The notes below the pieces were generated by a model that saw nothing but the letters and a program-made list of their open reading frames with translations, had not been told where the DNA came from and made no database searches. A stretch of DNA of 57,596 bases from a virus: the IMG/VR virus record IMGVR_UViG_3300042444_000372, positions 1-57,596 of that record; one strand, written 5' to 3'. Made by a program: the position numbers and the translations under genes. This document shows, piece after piece, positions 7,474 to 17,268 of this stretch; positions within the stretch are counted from its first letter, which is position 1; each line of letters starts with the position of its first letter.

Positions 7474-9885
7474 CTAAGCGTAAAAGTTGGACCTGTTGGC
7501 TACGAAGTCAATGTTAGCACAAGATGGATCGCCTTTCAAGGCATAAGTAACATCCCAAACCCCACGAAAAATTGGAAGGTCTGCGGATTTTCCTACTTGG
7601 TAGCAAGTGTACTTGCTTTCTCCGACACGGTAAGCTTGGATGATAGTCGATCCACTACCTGTACCTGTTCCGGCGTTTCTACAACCTAAGAAAGTTGGGC
7701 ATGGTATTGGATAGCCTATACGTAAAGCTTGTCCTGTGAATTGTATGTACGTAGTAGCATTACCAAATACTTGAACGTCACTGTACTCATATCCCGATAC
7801 GATTGGTTCTGATGCACTAGAACCGTTTATATTGAATACTTTAGAACTTCGCTCAGTGTTAGTTGGTATACTTGTAGTGTTTCTACTAGCTATTGTTTGA
7901 GATTGGATACTTGGGAATAGAACACTGTTTTCGTTACGTAGTACTTTGAACTTGGTATCGTAAGATATCCATGTTTGAGCAGGGTCACAATTCTTTAAGA
8001 ACGAAGAATCGTTAGTAGTATCGTGGGATATGTAAGGTGATTGAGTAAAGTTAGCAGTTGGAAGTCCGGGTACTTCTTTCAAAGGAGCGTTTCCGCCCCA
8101 TGCTTGACTCGTATTTTCTGGAAAAGGAAGAGTAAGGTTATTGAATGTTTCTAAGTGACTATTACGCCTACGCTCAGCTAGTGTGTGTGTGTTAGCTGCA
8201 TTAACACTTTCATAATCGAATTGTGTGTTTGCTGAAACAATACTACGTTCAGGATTCAAAGGCCCATTTGGATTTGATAGTCTGTTTGGGTCCCAACCAT
8301 CGTATGGATTAAATACCATGTCGTAACCAGGGAGCAAAGGCCCTCTGTAGCCGAATACGTTCTGAGCGTTAGCCATGTACTCACGTGATGTACCCCACTG
8401 ATTGTTGTAACTTTGTGGGGTTGCGTTAAATACGTGTTTACCACCCGCAACACTGACAGGTACTTTACCAAGGTCTTGTGGTAGTGTCTGACCATTCCAT
8501 GTAATGGATGCAGGGTAAAACAGTCCAGTACTAACAAATAAAGCATTCAGGTTAGTGATTACTAAGTACTTTAGTGTAAATGAACATTCACGAGTGTAGA
8601 TGTTTTCTTTGATAGAAATGTTATGAAGTAAGTGCTTACGTTCAGAGTTTGTAGCTTCGTCCATTAAGACACTACTTAAAGCGTCTTTAGTTTTTAGATT
8701 TACTTCGCCTTGAAACGGTAGTGTGCCAGCCATACGTTGACGGCATATGGTCATCATAGCTAACCAAGACCATCCTTTCCATACTCCAGGACGTACAGTG
8801 AATGTACCTTCGAATACGTTGTTCCAAGTTAGGAATCCGGTTCCTTCGAATACATCTCCACCTAACAGACTAGACGATACTGTGTGGGTTACGTCTGCTT
8901 TAAGTATGTTAGGAAGTATTGGGTTATCGCTTTTGATTTCTCTGTCAACTATTGTATATTCAATAGATCGTTTGTTCTTTTTGAACTTGTACTTTTGAGT
9001 ACGAGTAAATCCAACTGGGTGTAACGGTTCAAAGTAGTGCGATAGTACTTGAAGCAATCTTGGAATTGCTGTTGGTGATTCTTTTAGTCTGTTGACTAGA
9101 GAACCACTACTCACAAATTCTAGTTCACCTGTCAGTGTCATGACGGCTGTACCGTCTTCGTCTACTTCGAATTCTTGTTCTTCAGTGTGAGACATTAAGT
9201 AGTTACTTAATTGACCATTCGAATCAGACTGTTCAGGTGCTATGTCAAATATGGTATTTATGTAATCGTTTACAATACTGGTTATTGATTGAATACCAGC
9301 AAAAGACCTAGTTTGACCTGTGATTGCTCCTTGCTCAATATTCCTACCACCAAGACTGTTGGATACTTGTACTTCTTGTTCTGTGTTAGTAAAGCTACCT
9401 GACTTTGTTTTGACTGGTCCTATAGCTTTATTGAATACACAACGCCATTTACAACGTATAGCATTATTGCTAGCTAAAGGTTCCCATGTAAGGACTTCAG
9501 GAAATGGCCCTTCAAAGATGTTGAATGGTACGCTACGTAAGTCATTGTTTGTTCCAACAGTATTGGTAACTGCTCTACCAATTACGTTGATATCTGTACC
9601 CATGCCACGATAGAAAAGTTTTAACTCTTTATTAGGTGATTCAAGTTCTTCTCGAATCTTATCCATTTGTTTGTCAACGCCTGTGTACAGAGGATCAGTT
9701 ACCGTAACTGTTTCTGATGTTATTATGAAGTCAACTTCAAGAGTACATCTTGCGTACTTAACTGATAAGTTGTCTTCACTGTACACGTTTTGTTCGTTCA
9801 AAAGATTTTTTGCAAAAGCATGGAACGTATAGTTACCATACTTTACTTGTTCATAACGGCATACTGCTTGTGGTTCATCAGGCAT
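7474..9885 (-). CDS. Large tail protein (probable distal tail/baseplate)
   Basis: 803 residues, beta-rich, Asn/Thr/Ser-rich second half. It comes directly after the tape measure, where siphophages encode distal-tail and hub proteins. A segment near residue 145 (AIRCKWRCVF) and a mid-region with alternating beta stretches look like phage tail-hub folds, but I do not recognise a specific family. Two CTGGAG-type motif copies flank or enter the gene (8114-8134 and 7450-7473). Confidence 0.7.
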   Translation of the reverse strand: MPDEPQAVCRYEQVKYGNYTFHAFAKNLLNEQNVYSEDNLSVKYARCTLEVDFIITSETVTVTDPLYTGVDKQMDKIREELESPNKELKLFYRGMGTDINVIGRAVTNTVGTNNDLRSVPFNIFEGPFPEVLTWEPLASNNAIRCKWRCVFNKAIGPVKTKSGSFTNTEQEVQVSNSLGGRNIEQGAITGQTRSFAGIQSITSIVNDYINTIFDIAPEQSDSNGQLSNYLMSHTEEQEFEVDEDGTAVMTLTGELEFVSSGSLVNRLKESPTAIPRLLQVLSHYFEPLHPVGFTRTQKYKFKKNKRSIEYTIVDREIKSDNPILPNILKADVTHTVSSSLLGGDVFEGTGFLTWNNVFEGTFTVRPGVWKGWSWLAMMTICRQRMAGTLPFQGEVNLKTKDALSSVLMDEATNSERKHLLHNISIKENIYTRECSFTLKYLVITNLNALFVSTGLFYPASITWNGQTLPQDLGKVPVSVAGGKHVFNATPQSYNNQWGTSREYMANAQNVFGYRGPLLPGYDMVFNPYDGWDPNRLSNPNGPLNPERSIVSANTQFDYESVNAANTHTLAERRRNSHLETFNNLTLPFPENTSQAWGGNAPLKEVPGLPTANFTQSPYISHDTTNDSSFLKNCDPAQTWISYDTKFKVLRNENSVLFPSIQSQTIASRNTTSIPTNTERSSKVFNINGSSASEPIVSGYEYSDVQVFGNATTYIQFTGQALRIGYPIPCPTFLGCRNAGTGTGSGSTIIQAYRVGESKYTCYQVGKSADLPIFRGVWDVTYALKGDPSCANIDFVANRSNFYA

Positions 9886-9906
9886 TTTATTAAGTCCTTA
9901 GTTGTA

Positions 9907-12900
9907 TTATTTTCTAGGGTCGTTCTTCATGAACTCTTGTTCAAAGTCAGGAAGTTTAGGTGATCTTCCAAGTAGCCAATCTAGTAGAGTAGTCATGCCT
10001 TTGGCTATTATCTGTACACCTTTTGCTAAAGGCTCTATGAACGGAAACATAGCATTATACAGCAATGTACCTAGAATAGTAAGTGTTCGTAAAAGAACAA
10101 CTACTATACTCATAAAATCTATAAGTATTCTTATGACAGGCTCAACTTGGTCGAATAGCTCTACACCTAAGTTGTATAACTGTCTACTTAGTTGATTGGA
10201 TGATTGTTGATAATTTGCTAACTTATCTCCTCTTGAGTTAGCTATTTGCATATTATCTACTAATCTTTTGAACTTATTATCTATGTCAGACAGTATGAGT
10301 TCTGGAGAGAATGCTTCTACGTTCTTTGAAGTGTTATCTGCAATCTCAGCTAAGTAAGACGTACTTAAAGTTATTCCAGCTACCATAAGACCTACTGGAC
10401 CCATTGATGCTCCTGCGGCTCCAGCTAACGCTGTAGTTCCACCTATACCTGCTGCACCTGTAGCCAAGCCTAAGTTAGCAACTCCTGATGCTGCATAACC
10501 AGCTAAACCCGCTGTTGTAGCTGCTTTAGAAACATTGCCAAGAATTGATCCTGGGCGTACCCCTTGTTTCGTTGATGCAGCTACTAAAGTTTGTCCTACT
10601 GCATTGATCGATGCTTCAGCTACTTTGAATCGTTTGATAGCTTGAATATCTATACCGATAGATGGAGCTAGTAGACCGATGTTGTTTCTGCTTGGCGGTA
10701 TTGGTGCTCCACCTGGACCGAATCCGATTGGGGGTGATGATCCATTACCAGAACCTCCCCCCATACCGCTATTAGAACCACCCATCATACCACCACCAGG
10801 ACCAGCTTGCATTGGGTCCCATTGGATATCCATTGGGGGTTCTTCTTGCTGTGGTTTACTGTAGAAGTTCTTTGGAGCGTTCTTTGGACGGAATGCTTCT
10901 GGTTTGAACGTGCCTTGACCTTCTTGGAACGCTGACATTACTTCTTCAGTAGATAGCTCTGATTCGAATGATGCCGAAGACATAAACTCTTCGAATTTTT
11001 TATCGTAAGCTATCTTAGCCATAGCAACTACATCGCGTTGTGACATCTTACCTGTGTTCGTTTGAACATAAGTTTTAGCTGCTTCGAATGCTTCTACGTT
11101 AGCTAAGTCTTTATACTGCTTGGTTACGAAAGATTTGAATTCACGTTGATACTGTTTTAGTACCTTGTCTTCGTCTTTCTGTTGCATTTGAAGTTCTTCA
11201 ATGTCTCGATCTACTTTACCTTGTGCAAAACCACGTGTAGCAGAGTCACTGATTTTAGTACCAATCGATGTTTCAATAGCGTCATACTCTTGTTGCGTAT
11301 CCTCGCGTACTTTACGTACTTCATCTAAACGAGAGTACAGCCATTCAAGCTTTTGACGGTCAATCTTTTCATCTTCTTTTGAAGACTCTCTATCTATGTA
11401 ATCTTTAATCCTAGCTTCCAAAAGATTAGACGTATTTTGATTGCTTGTCTCGAAAGCTTTGAGCATACTCGTTTGAGCAGCTACTTCTTTGTCAATTAAC
11501 TTTTGAACGTCATCAAAATCTTTGACTCGCTTACCCGCCTCAAAAGTTCTCTGGAGGGAAGAAGGAAAAGTAGATTCTTTCTCTCCGAATAACTTAGACT
11601 TGAAAGACCGTTGAAGGTTTTCTACTTGTGCTTTAAGTGTACGTAGTGGATTGTACTCGTCGTCGTTTTCTGCCCCTTCGTACATATCATCGCCATAGCT
11701 GGATTCATCGTCGTCGCCGGTTGGTGGTGCTTTAGGTCCCTTTGGCGGTTTTTTACCACCATCGCCAGACATAGCTTTGTTAATGCTCTCTGCCGCTGAT
11801 TGTGCAGCTTGCTCTACATTGGATACGATAGCGTCATTTAGCTTTTTCTTAGCGTTCTTTGTTTTGGTAGCTACTACTGGTTCTGCGGGTTTACCAGGAG
11901 ACTCTTGGGTGTAATCAAATAGGTCATCTTTAGCCTTAGCTATTGGTTGAACTGCTTGTTCTACTTCTTTGGTTATTGGTTTTGGTTTTTCTAAAGCATT
12001 AGCTACAGATTCAACAGCAGATTCTTGGCTACTAGGCGTAGAGCCGTATCCTTGGTTCTTTATGAACTTACCAGTAGCTCGATCATATACTCCTAGTACT
12101 TGATTGTTAGGTATCTGACCTGGAGCAGCATGAGGTACACCATGAACTCTATGTTCGTTCATCGGAACGTCCATAATTAAGACGTTATTGCCAAATGATT
12201 CTCTATCAAATGCCCCTGTTTTTCCGGTCTTTAATAAGTCTTGTACATCTTTGTTTTCAGAGAAAGCATCAGCAGTTGTGTTAATCATTCCTTGATTTTT
12301 GTAACTGAATGGCTCTCCTGACAAAAACTTATCTCGTAGTTCTTCATTTTGAAAGAAATGCGTAAGTCTAACATGCCCTTCTGGGATTTCTGGAAGAGAA
12401 GAAGACTCAGCTTTGGTTTTTGGTTTCTTTGATCGAGACTTAGGTTTAGTTGCTTGTTCTGTAGTCGGAGTTTCAGCAACTTCTGCTTCTACAACTGGAG
12501 TTTCGATAATTGGAGTTTGTACTTGTTCTACAACTGGGGTTTGTACAGCTTCAGTGTTAGTAGCTAGCTCAGCAAATGTATTGCTTCTTTCTTTCAATAG
12601 AGACTCAAGAGCTTTTGATACTCTTTCGTTCATACGCCGTTTGTTTTGGCGTGGATGATCTCTAGTTTCTTTAATGCTTTCGTAAGCTCTACCTCTGAAC
12701 CCTTCACCTTTTAATACGTACAGTCTTCCTTTGGACATTAGGGTTCTTAGCTCTTTGCTAATCTTAACTTTAGAAGACTCTAGTTCAGCAAGCAACTCTT
12801 GGCTACTTGTTGATTTGCCGGATACGTACTTCTCTAGTGCTGATTGCTTTGGTTCTGCTTCAGACTTGGATTTAGATGTAGCCTTGGGCTTGGGTACGGC

Positions 12901-13035
12901 TTTAGGCTTTAGAGCTTCGGTGTTTAGCTTTTCTTGTGCTTTGCTAGGCGTAGATTCGACTTGGTTATCGTTCTCTGGCTTCTCTGGGTTATTGTCACCT
13001 TTGAAGCGAAATTGAATGTCGAATGATTTAGCCAT
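9907..13035 (-). CDS. Tape measure protein
   Basis: 1042 residues from ATG 13033-13035 (MAKSFDIQF). The longer ORF start at 13086 lies inside a terminator hairpin and is rejected. Order: Lys/Ala/Pro-rich N-terminus with repeated VVE/TPVV segments (~residues 165-200), a long coiled-coil middle (~440-690), a Gly/Met/Pro linker (~735-775) and Ala/Gly hydrophobic helices (~810-900). It is the longest gene and follows the tail tube, as expected of the tail-length ruler. Confidence 0.85.
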   Translation of the reverse strand: MAKSFDIQFRFKGDNNPEKPENDNQVESTPSKAQEKLNTEALKPKAVPKPKATSKSKSEAEPKQSALEKYVSGKSTSSQELLAELESSKVKISKELRTLMSKGRLYVLKGEGFRGRAYESIKETRDHPRQNKRRMNERVSKALESLLKERSNTFAELATNTEAVQTPVVEQVQTPIIETPVVEAEVAETPTTEQATKPKSRSKKPKTKAESSSLPEIPEGHVRLTHFFQNEELRDKFLSGEPFSYKNQGMINTTADAFSENKDVQDLLKTGKTGAFDRESFGNNVLIMDVPMNEHRVHGVPHAAPGQIPNNQVLGVYDRATGKFIKNQGYGSTPSSQESAVESVANALEKPKPITKEVEQAVQPIAKAKDDLFDYTQESPGKPAEPVVATKTKNAKKKLNDAIVSNVEQAAQSAAESINKAMSGDGGKKPPKGPKAPPTGDDDESSYGDDMYEGAENDDEYNPLRTLKAQVENLQRSFKSKLFGEKESTFPSSLQRTFEAGKRVKDFDDVQKLIDKEVAAQTSMLKAFETSNQNTSNLLEARIKDYIDRESSKEDEKIDRQKLEWLYSRLDEVRKVREDTQQEYDAIETSIGTKISDSATRGFAQGKVDRDIEELQMQQKDEDKVLKQYQREFKSFVTKQYKDLANVEAFEAAKTYVQTNTGKMSQRDVVAMAKIAYDKKFEEFMSSASFESELSTEEVMSAFQEGQGTFKPEAFRPKNAPKNFYSKPQQEEPPMDIQWDPMQAGPGGGMMGGSNSGMGGGSGNGSSPPIGFGPGGAPIPPSRNNIGLLAPSIGIDIQAIKRFKVAEASINAVGQTLVAASTKQGVRPGSILGNVSKAATTAGLAGYAASGVANLGLATGAAGIGGTTALAGAAGASMGPVGLMVAGITLSTSYLAEIADNTSKNVEAFSPELILSDIDNKFKRLVDNMQIANSRGDKLANYQQSSNQLSRQLYNLGVELFDQVEPVIRILIDFMSIVVVLLRTLTILGTLLYNAMFPFIEPLAKGVQIIAKGMTTLLDWLLGRSPKLPDFEQEFMKNDPRK

Positions 13036-13065
13036 GTTGTGTCCGAGAGTCAAGAAGTGTTTCTG

Positions 13066-13100
13066 TAAAAGCAAATAGCCTAACACTGGGTTAGGCTATT
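13066..13100 (-). terminator. Terminator between tail tube and tape measure
   Basis: Perfect 11-bp inverted repeat (13074-13084 with 13090-13100, 5-base loop), followed in the leftward sense by TTTGCTTTT. It would cut transcription after the abundant tail-tube gene and lower tape-measure expression. Confidence 0.75.
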
Positions 13101-13132
13101 ATGACTTGTTTCTACTGATTGTGCAAGAAGCA

Positions 13133-13678
13133 CTACGGGGCTACAGCAGCTACAGAGTAGTAGTTCATAGCTTCGTTACATGGTGGGAACGATCCAGCAG
13201 GGTAGCCTGTTGGGATAACTCCGGTTGACCAGTACGGAAGAACGTGCATTGTAATGGGGATTCTTCGAAGACTGGATGCAAATTTTAACGCTACTGGATC
13301 AGTTGCTAGAACAGCTTTTCCAAACGTAACTGAGTTATACGCTGTATCTGCGGAAGTACCGGCACAAGGCGTAAGAACTAAAGCAGAAGCAAAGCTACTG
13401 ATTAGCTGTCCTGTATGACTTTTGAGTGCTCCGTCTACAAGTGGATTGTTTCCAGACCAGCCCCAAATGAGACTCGTAACAGCTACGAAGTTTGCTTCAG
13501 TAAGTGTGAATCGAATATTCATATCGATGCCTTGATGAACTGCGTCAACAAGACCTCGGTATTGGTCAACTCTGATTTCTTCTTGGATACGATTGAAAGA
13601 CAGTTCGAAACCATCTTCAGTAGTACCAAGAGGGAGTGCGTTAAACGTAGCGGAATATGCACCTGCGATAAAAGTCAT
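13133..13678 (-). CDS. Major tail tube protein
   Basis: 181 residues. The N-terminus (NALPLGTTEDGFELSF, then EEIRVDQY) and IRFTLTEANF near residue 55 match the beta-sandwich tail-tube family, which polymerises as rings around the tape measure. Stop at 13133 is followed by a terminator. The ATG overlaps the stop of the upstream zinc protein (13675-13678). Confidence 0.82.
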   Translation of the reverse strand: MTFIAGAYSATFNALPLGTTEDGFELSFNRIQEEIRVDQYRGLVDAVHQGIDMNIRFTLTEANFVAVTSLIWGWSGNNPLVDGALKSHTGQLISSFASALVLTPCAGTSADTAYNSVTFGKAVLATDPVALKFASSLRRIPITMHVLPYWSTGVIPTGYPAGSFPPCNEAMNYYSVAAVAP

Positions 13679-14238
13679 AGTGTCCTAAGCTCCTGTTCCA
13701 ATTGTAATTGGTTTCTAAGGGTTTTGCGTTGTTTGAGCATTGTACTAAACTCTTGAATCCTTGTCAAAAGTTTGTCAACGTCTGCAATATTAGCTGGAAT
13801 GTCTGATGTTGGCAACTCTTTCTTTATGTTTTCGATCTGTGCCTTGAACGAATTTTCTGGATTTTCTTCGTCTTCGAATTCAATGGTTTTCATAAACTCT
13901 TCAAGAGAATTTACTTCTTGTTTAGCTAAAGACGTTTTCGTATTAGCTTCAAGCCATTGATTGCATTTGTAGCAAGTAGACGCTTCAGGAAGTGTTGTCA
14001 CAATTCTTGCTTTTGTTGATGAATTACAAGCTGTAACCCATTCTTGTCCTGGAGTCATTTTGAGAGCAAAACTATCTCCATTTTTACTATAGGTTTTATG
14101 GGTCGGTGCTTGTTCTTTTGGAAGCAATAAACAAATATTAACTAGCTGATACAGTACTGCACTCTCGCAGCACTTAGCTAATCGTTGGGATGGGTGGTAC
14201 GTGTCTTTGTTGCATTTCGAACATCGGAACTTGAACAT
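13675..14238 (-). CDS. Zinc-ribbon coiled-coil protein
   Basis: 187 residues. N-terminal C6xxC9 with C23/C24 and a second CYKC pair near residue 97 suggest zinc ribbons; the C-terminal third is a Glu/Lys/Gln coiled coil. It lies between the tail terminator-like gene and the tail tube, with an ATGA overlap to the latter. Possible tail assembly factor. No family recognised. Promoter-like element P2 is about 18 bp upstream. Confidence 0.7.
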   Translation of the reverse strand: MFKFRCSKCNKDTYHPSQRLAKCCESAVLYQLVNICLLLPKEQAPTHKTYSKNGDSFALKMTPGQEWVTACNSSTKARIVTTLPEASTCYKCNQWLEANTKTSLAKQEVNSLEEFMKTIEFEDEENPENSFKAQIENIKKELPTSDIPANIADVDKLLTRIQEFSTMLKQRKTLRNQLQLEQELRTL

Positions 14239-14255
14239 GGTTGTTTTGCCTTGTC

Positions 14256-14275
14256 ATGCAATGCGGAATTTATTA
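14256..14275 (-). promoter_or_regulatory. Promoter-like element P2
   Basis: Near-perfect member of the 20-bp family, pointing left toward the zinc-ribbon and tail-tube genes (start at 14238). It is the left arm of a long inverted repeat with P2b at 14291-14310. Confidence 0.6.
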
Positions 14276-14290
14276 CGGTCGGTAACTAAT

Positions 14291-14310
14291 TAATAAATTC
14301 AGCATTGCAC
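14291..14310 (+). promoter_or_regulatory. Element P2b, inverted copy of P2
   Basis: TAATAAATTCAGCATTGCAC reads rightward, opposite to all local genes. It overlaps the stop of the gene at 14299-14907. With P2 it forms a 19-bp inverted repeat with one mismatch, so it may be a hairpin or an antisense promoter. Confidence 0.45.
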
Positions 14311-14907
14311 AGAGTAGATTCTGGAGGGGGAAAGAAAACGTCCGGTGTAGGTGTGTCCTGCCGGTCGGTCAGTGTCATTTGTATCGGTAGCTGAGAAATA
14401 GTCGGCTTGTCTAGGTGTTGGTTCTGCATCAGCACCAATGTATTCAAAACCATCTATAATACCTACACCTTCTGTAAGTATATTATAGATATTATTACTA
14501 TATGGTTTATAGTTCTTTTTTAGATATTCTCCAACTGCCATGTTCTTACTACTGTTTGTTCTACTAATAATAGTAAGTACTAAATCTTTAATTAGATTTA
14601 AAGAAGTGTATTCATCGTTCATATAACTTATGAGACGATCAGTAGGAGCTAATCTAGTTCTAGCACCGCATACTACGTCAAAGCCTATCCTATCATAGAC
14701 GTAGTTCTTAGGTCCACCTTCAGATTTTGATTCTGCATAGTTCATTCTTGACTGAGGATGAATAAGAACAAAGAACTGTCCAACTGTTGGTGGTGGTTGA
14801 TCGTATGCAGTAACAATTACACAGTCTTTGTTAAACTTTGGAAGTTCCATCAATGGAGAGTCGCATAATACATTACGTACTGTTTCAAGTATCGTTTTCT
14901 CAAACAC
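14299..14907 (-). CDS. Probable tail terminator/completion protein
   Basis: 202 residues from a GTG at 14905-14907 with an AAGGAAAAG ribosome site. Alpha/beta composition, no clear motif. Between head-tail joining genes and the tail tube, the slot usually holds the tail terminator (lambda gpU type), so the name rests on position. Promoter-like P2b overlaps its stop codon, and a CTGGAGG motif copy lies at 14318-14338 near the C-terminus. Confidence 0.6.
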   Translation of the reverse strand: MFEKTILETVRNVLCDSPLMELPKFNKDCVIVTAYDQPPPTVGQFFVLIHPQSRMNYAESKSEGGPKNYVYDRIGFDVVCGARTRLAPTDRLISYMNDEYTSLNLIKDLVLTIISRTNSSKNMAVGEYLKKNYKPYSNNIYNILTEGVGIIDGFEYIGADAEPTPRQADYFSATDTNDTDRPAGHTYTGRFLSPSRIYSVQC

Positions 14908-14918
14908 TTATCTTTTCC

Positions 14919-15551
14919 TTATTCCAGAGAACCTGGGGGTCCAGGGGGTGGTGTATCTCTAAGCTTTTTTCTTTTGTCGTAATCGGCTCTGGCACGTTCA
15001 AATCTTCGTTTAGCTGCTTGTCTGCGTTTCACTTCTCTTCTGTTCCAGTAGTTCATTAGAACTGGAAGAGATTTTTGAATTGCATCTGAAACTAGATTTT
15101 CATTAGCTACGAAAATTTGACGTACTTTGTCTACGTCATCTGCATAAGGAACTGCTATTTCAAAATGAATTGAATCAAGAGTAACCCCTACAATTTGATC
15201 TCTGTTTCGTGGCACGTAAACTCCGTTACGAAACCATCCAGGTTTCAAAGCTTCGAGTAAACGTCTTGTTCTAATGTTGATAGCAATTGCACCGGCATAT
15301 CTGAAGTTTAAGCGTTTCTTTAAGTCTATGGTCTTTTGGCTAAGGGGCTTCCATTTATTACCATAACTATCAACTGCTTCCATTCTTCGATATGCCGGTA
15401 CTTTTGCTTTCTGCAAAAAGGCTGTGTAATTGAGTTTGACTACGTTGTACAAAATCAAGTTCAATGCAAAGTACTTGAATGCGTCATCCATTTCATGTGG
15501 TTTGTAACCACCTTCATGAGCTAGCAAGTCGAGTACGTGTTTTACAGCCAT
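14919..15551 (-). CDS. Head-tail joining/minor tail protein
   Basis: 210 residues. N-terminal helical part, then a region rich in Arg/Tyr, and a basic C-terminus (RRxxxRxxAKRRFERARADYDKR) ending in a Pro-rich tail. Its place between the DUF1320-like adaptor and the tail terminator slot fits a neck or gp10/gpG-like protein. Overlaps the stop of the upstream gene by 10 bp. The name is inference from order. Confidence 0.6.
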   Translation of the reverse strand: MAVKHVLDLLAHEGGYKPHEMDDAFKYFALNLILYNVVKLNYTAFLQKAKVPAYRRMEAVDSYGNKWKPLSQKTIDLKKRLNFRYAGAIAINIRTRRLLEALKPGWFRNGVYVPRNRDQIVGVTLDSIHFEIAVPYADDVDKVRQIFVANENLVSDAIQKSLPVLMNYWNRREVKRRQAAKRRFERARADYDKRKKLRDTPPPGPPGSLE

Positions 15552-16042
15552 AAGAACGGTATCATCCTACTAAGGAATTGACCTCCAACAGTACGGTTAG
15601 ATGTGATTGAATCTACTCTAATTGGGGTGAAAGGGAAACGGTTATCAGATGATACGTTTTGGAACACTACTAAAGTGTTACCTGAACGTGGTAGTTCTGA
15701 TAAGAACAAGTCACCAGTAGCAATTTGATCTAAGTCAGTTAATGCTTCGATGTATTGCTCTGCATAGAGAGACGGATTACCTCTACGAATAGATAAGAGA
15801 TAGCAACCAATGATAGTTGCTATCTCTCTAATTCTTGGTGAATCTTTCAAGTTGATATCATCAAAGCTCTTATTAAGAACTTGTTTGATTCGACCTGTAG
15901 CTCGTTCACAAAGTTCATACATGACTTCTTCATTATCAGCAACATCGTCTGTATGGAGCAAGGCCCCATCTTCCGAAATAAGACGATTCATTTCGTCTTC
16001 GGAAGTAAATACAAACGGATATCTTTGACCTTGAAGTGTCAT
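15542..16042 (-). CDS. DUF1320-like head-tail adaptor (gp36 type)
   Basis: 166 residues. Helical, with RATGRIKQVLNKSF and REIATIIGCYLLSIRRGNPS followed by YIEALTDLDQIATGDLFL, the order seen in Mu gp36/DUF1320 adaptors that sit between portal and tail. It starts 4 bases after the major capsid stop. The C-terminal ~45 residues are extra and unassigned. Confidence 0.65.
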   Translation of the reverse strand: MTLQGQRYPFVFTSEDEMNRLISEDGALLHTDDVADNEEVMYELCERATGRIKQVLNKSFDDINLKDSPRIREIATIIGCYLLSIRRGNPSLYAEQYIEALTDLDQIATGDLFLSELPRSGNTLVVFQNVSSDNRFPFTPIRVDSITSNRTVGGQFLSRMIPFLWL

Positions 16043-16045
16043 GAA

Positions 16046-17218
16046 TTACAATCCAGTTCGCCAGACGTTAGCGTAAATCAAAGCTTGCGGCTGTGGAAGA
16101 ATTGGAACATAGTTCAACAGCATCTTGATATCGAATCGTGGTGGATCGATTTCACGTGTACGCCATGCGTGAAGCCCTGTAACCGTTTTGACATCGCTCA
16201 TTACGTTCTCTGCGACTGGTTCCATACAGGTAGCAAAGCCTACCCAATCTCCAGGCGGTGGAACGATAAGAGCAAACCCATCAGGGATCAACGAAGTCCA
16301 GTTCGATGTACTGACTTGGTTTGCGTAGTCAGGAACAACATTGTTGAGTACAAGACCTTCATTGTAGATATGAAAGTTGTATTGTGGCAATGCTCGGAAC
16401 TGAACGGTGTATGGGCCGCTAGTTGGGGGTTCATCCCCACGTACTTCTCTGTTGTTAAGGCTATCGAAGATACGGTAAGCCGTACCACCAACCTTAGCCA
16501 ATTGAGTGTTATTGAACAAGTGCTTACCAGTGTTACCGTTCATGATAATGTCGGTTGGCTGATAACCACTAACGCGAGCAGCTTGAACGCTAATCTCGTT
16601 CAAGTGATCCAATATCGGAGCAGAAGGGTCGTTCCAAGCTTCACCAGTTGCAATGATGCCGTTTAAGTCACCCTTGTTGCTAGCAGGAATGAGATACTCA
16701 TTTTTGTGAATTGCGTTAGCATCGTTCAATTCACAAAGCCTGAAACTTTCACCGTCTACTTTAAGGCCAAAACCGCCTTGAAACATTTTAGCAACCATCC
16801 ATTCAACGGAATTGGTTACTTGAGTCTTCAAGTGTTTCATTTGCATAGCGATGTACTTCGTTCCAGTAGCATCAACTTTGGTATTCAAACCATAGCTACC
16901 AAGTTGACGAGTCATAAAGACTTTTTCATCAGCAATGGTAGTTTTGATACTGGTTCGAAATATGGCCGCCATTTGAGTACCAACAGGCTTTTGACCTACT
17001 GATACAGGTGGGGCCATTGGTGCTGTCATTGGAGCCAAGGTACGGGTATTCGCTACCAAATCATACCCAAATACACGTTGCTGACTTACAATAACTGGGG
17101 AGTCAGTTGGTGCAAGTTTAAAGTAGCGTTGAAAAAATGATGCAGGAGTATGCAATTGCTCGTATACACGTGCAATCTGTGGTACTCGCATCAGTTGATC
17201 GTAGGACATTCCAGGCAT
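16046..17218 (-). CDS. Major capsid protein (gpE-like)
   Basis: 390 residues. The features fit the lambda gpE-type HK97-fold capsid family: N-terminal helix with a QxxRVxxVY-like stretch, a central domain with SGYQPTDIIMNGNTGKHLF (~220), DGFALIVPPPGDW (~315) and a final RFDIKMLL region. Flanked by decoration protein and protease on one side and connectors on the other. Codon use is more C-rich than in the small genes, as for a highly expressed gene. Confidence 0.82.
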   Translation of the reverse strand: MPGMSYDQLMRVPQIARVYEQLHTPASFFQRYFKLAPTDSPVIVSQQRVFGYDLVANTRTLAPMTAPMAPPVSVGQKPVGTQMAAIFRTSIKTTIADEKVFMTRQLGSYGLNTKVDATGTKYIAMQMKHLKTQVTNSVEWMVAKMFQGGFGLKVDGESFRLCELNDANAIHKNEYLIPASNKGDLNGIIATGEAWNDPSAPILDHLNEISVQAARVSGYQPTDIIMNGNTGKHLFNNTQLAKVGGTAYRIFDSLNNREVRGDEPPTSGPYTVQFRALPQYNFHIYNEGLVLNNVVPDYANQVSTSNWTSLIPDGFALIVPPPGDWVGFATCMEPVAENVMSDVKTVTGLHAWRTREIDPPRFDIKMLLNYVPILPQPQALIYANVWRTGL

Positions 17219-17268
17219 AGTAAAGTTTCTCTTTCTTGAAGTTCTGTAATGAAGGAATCAATTAGCTA

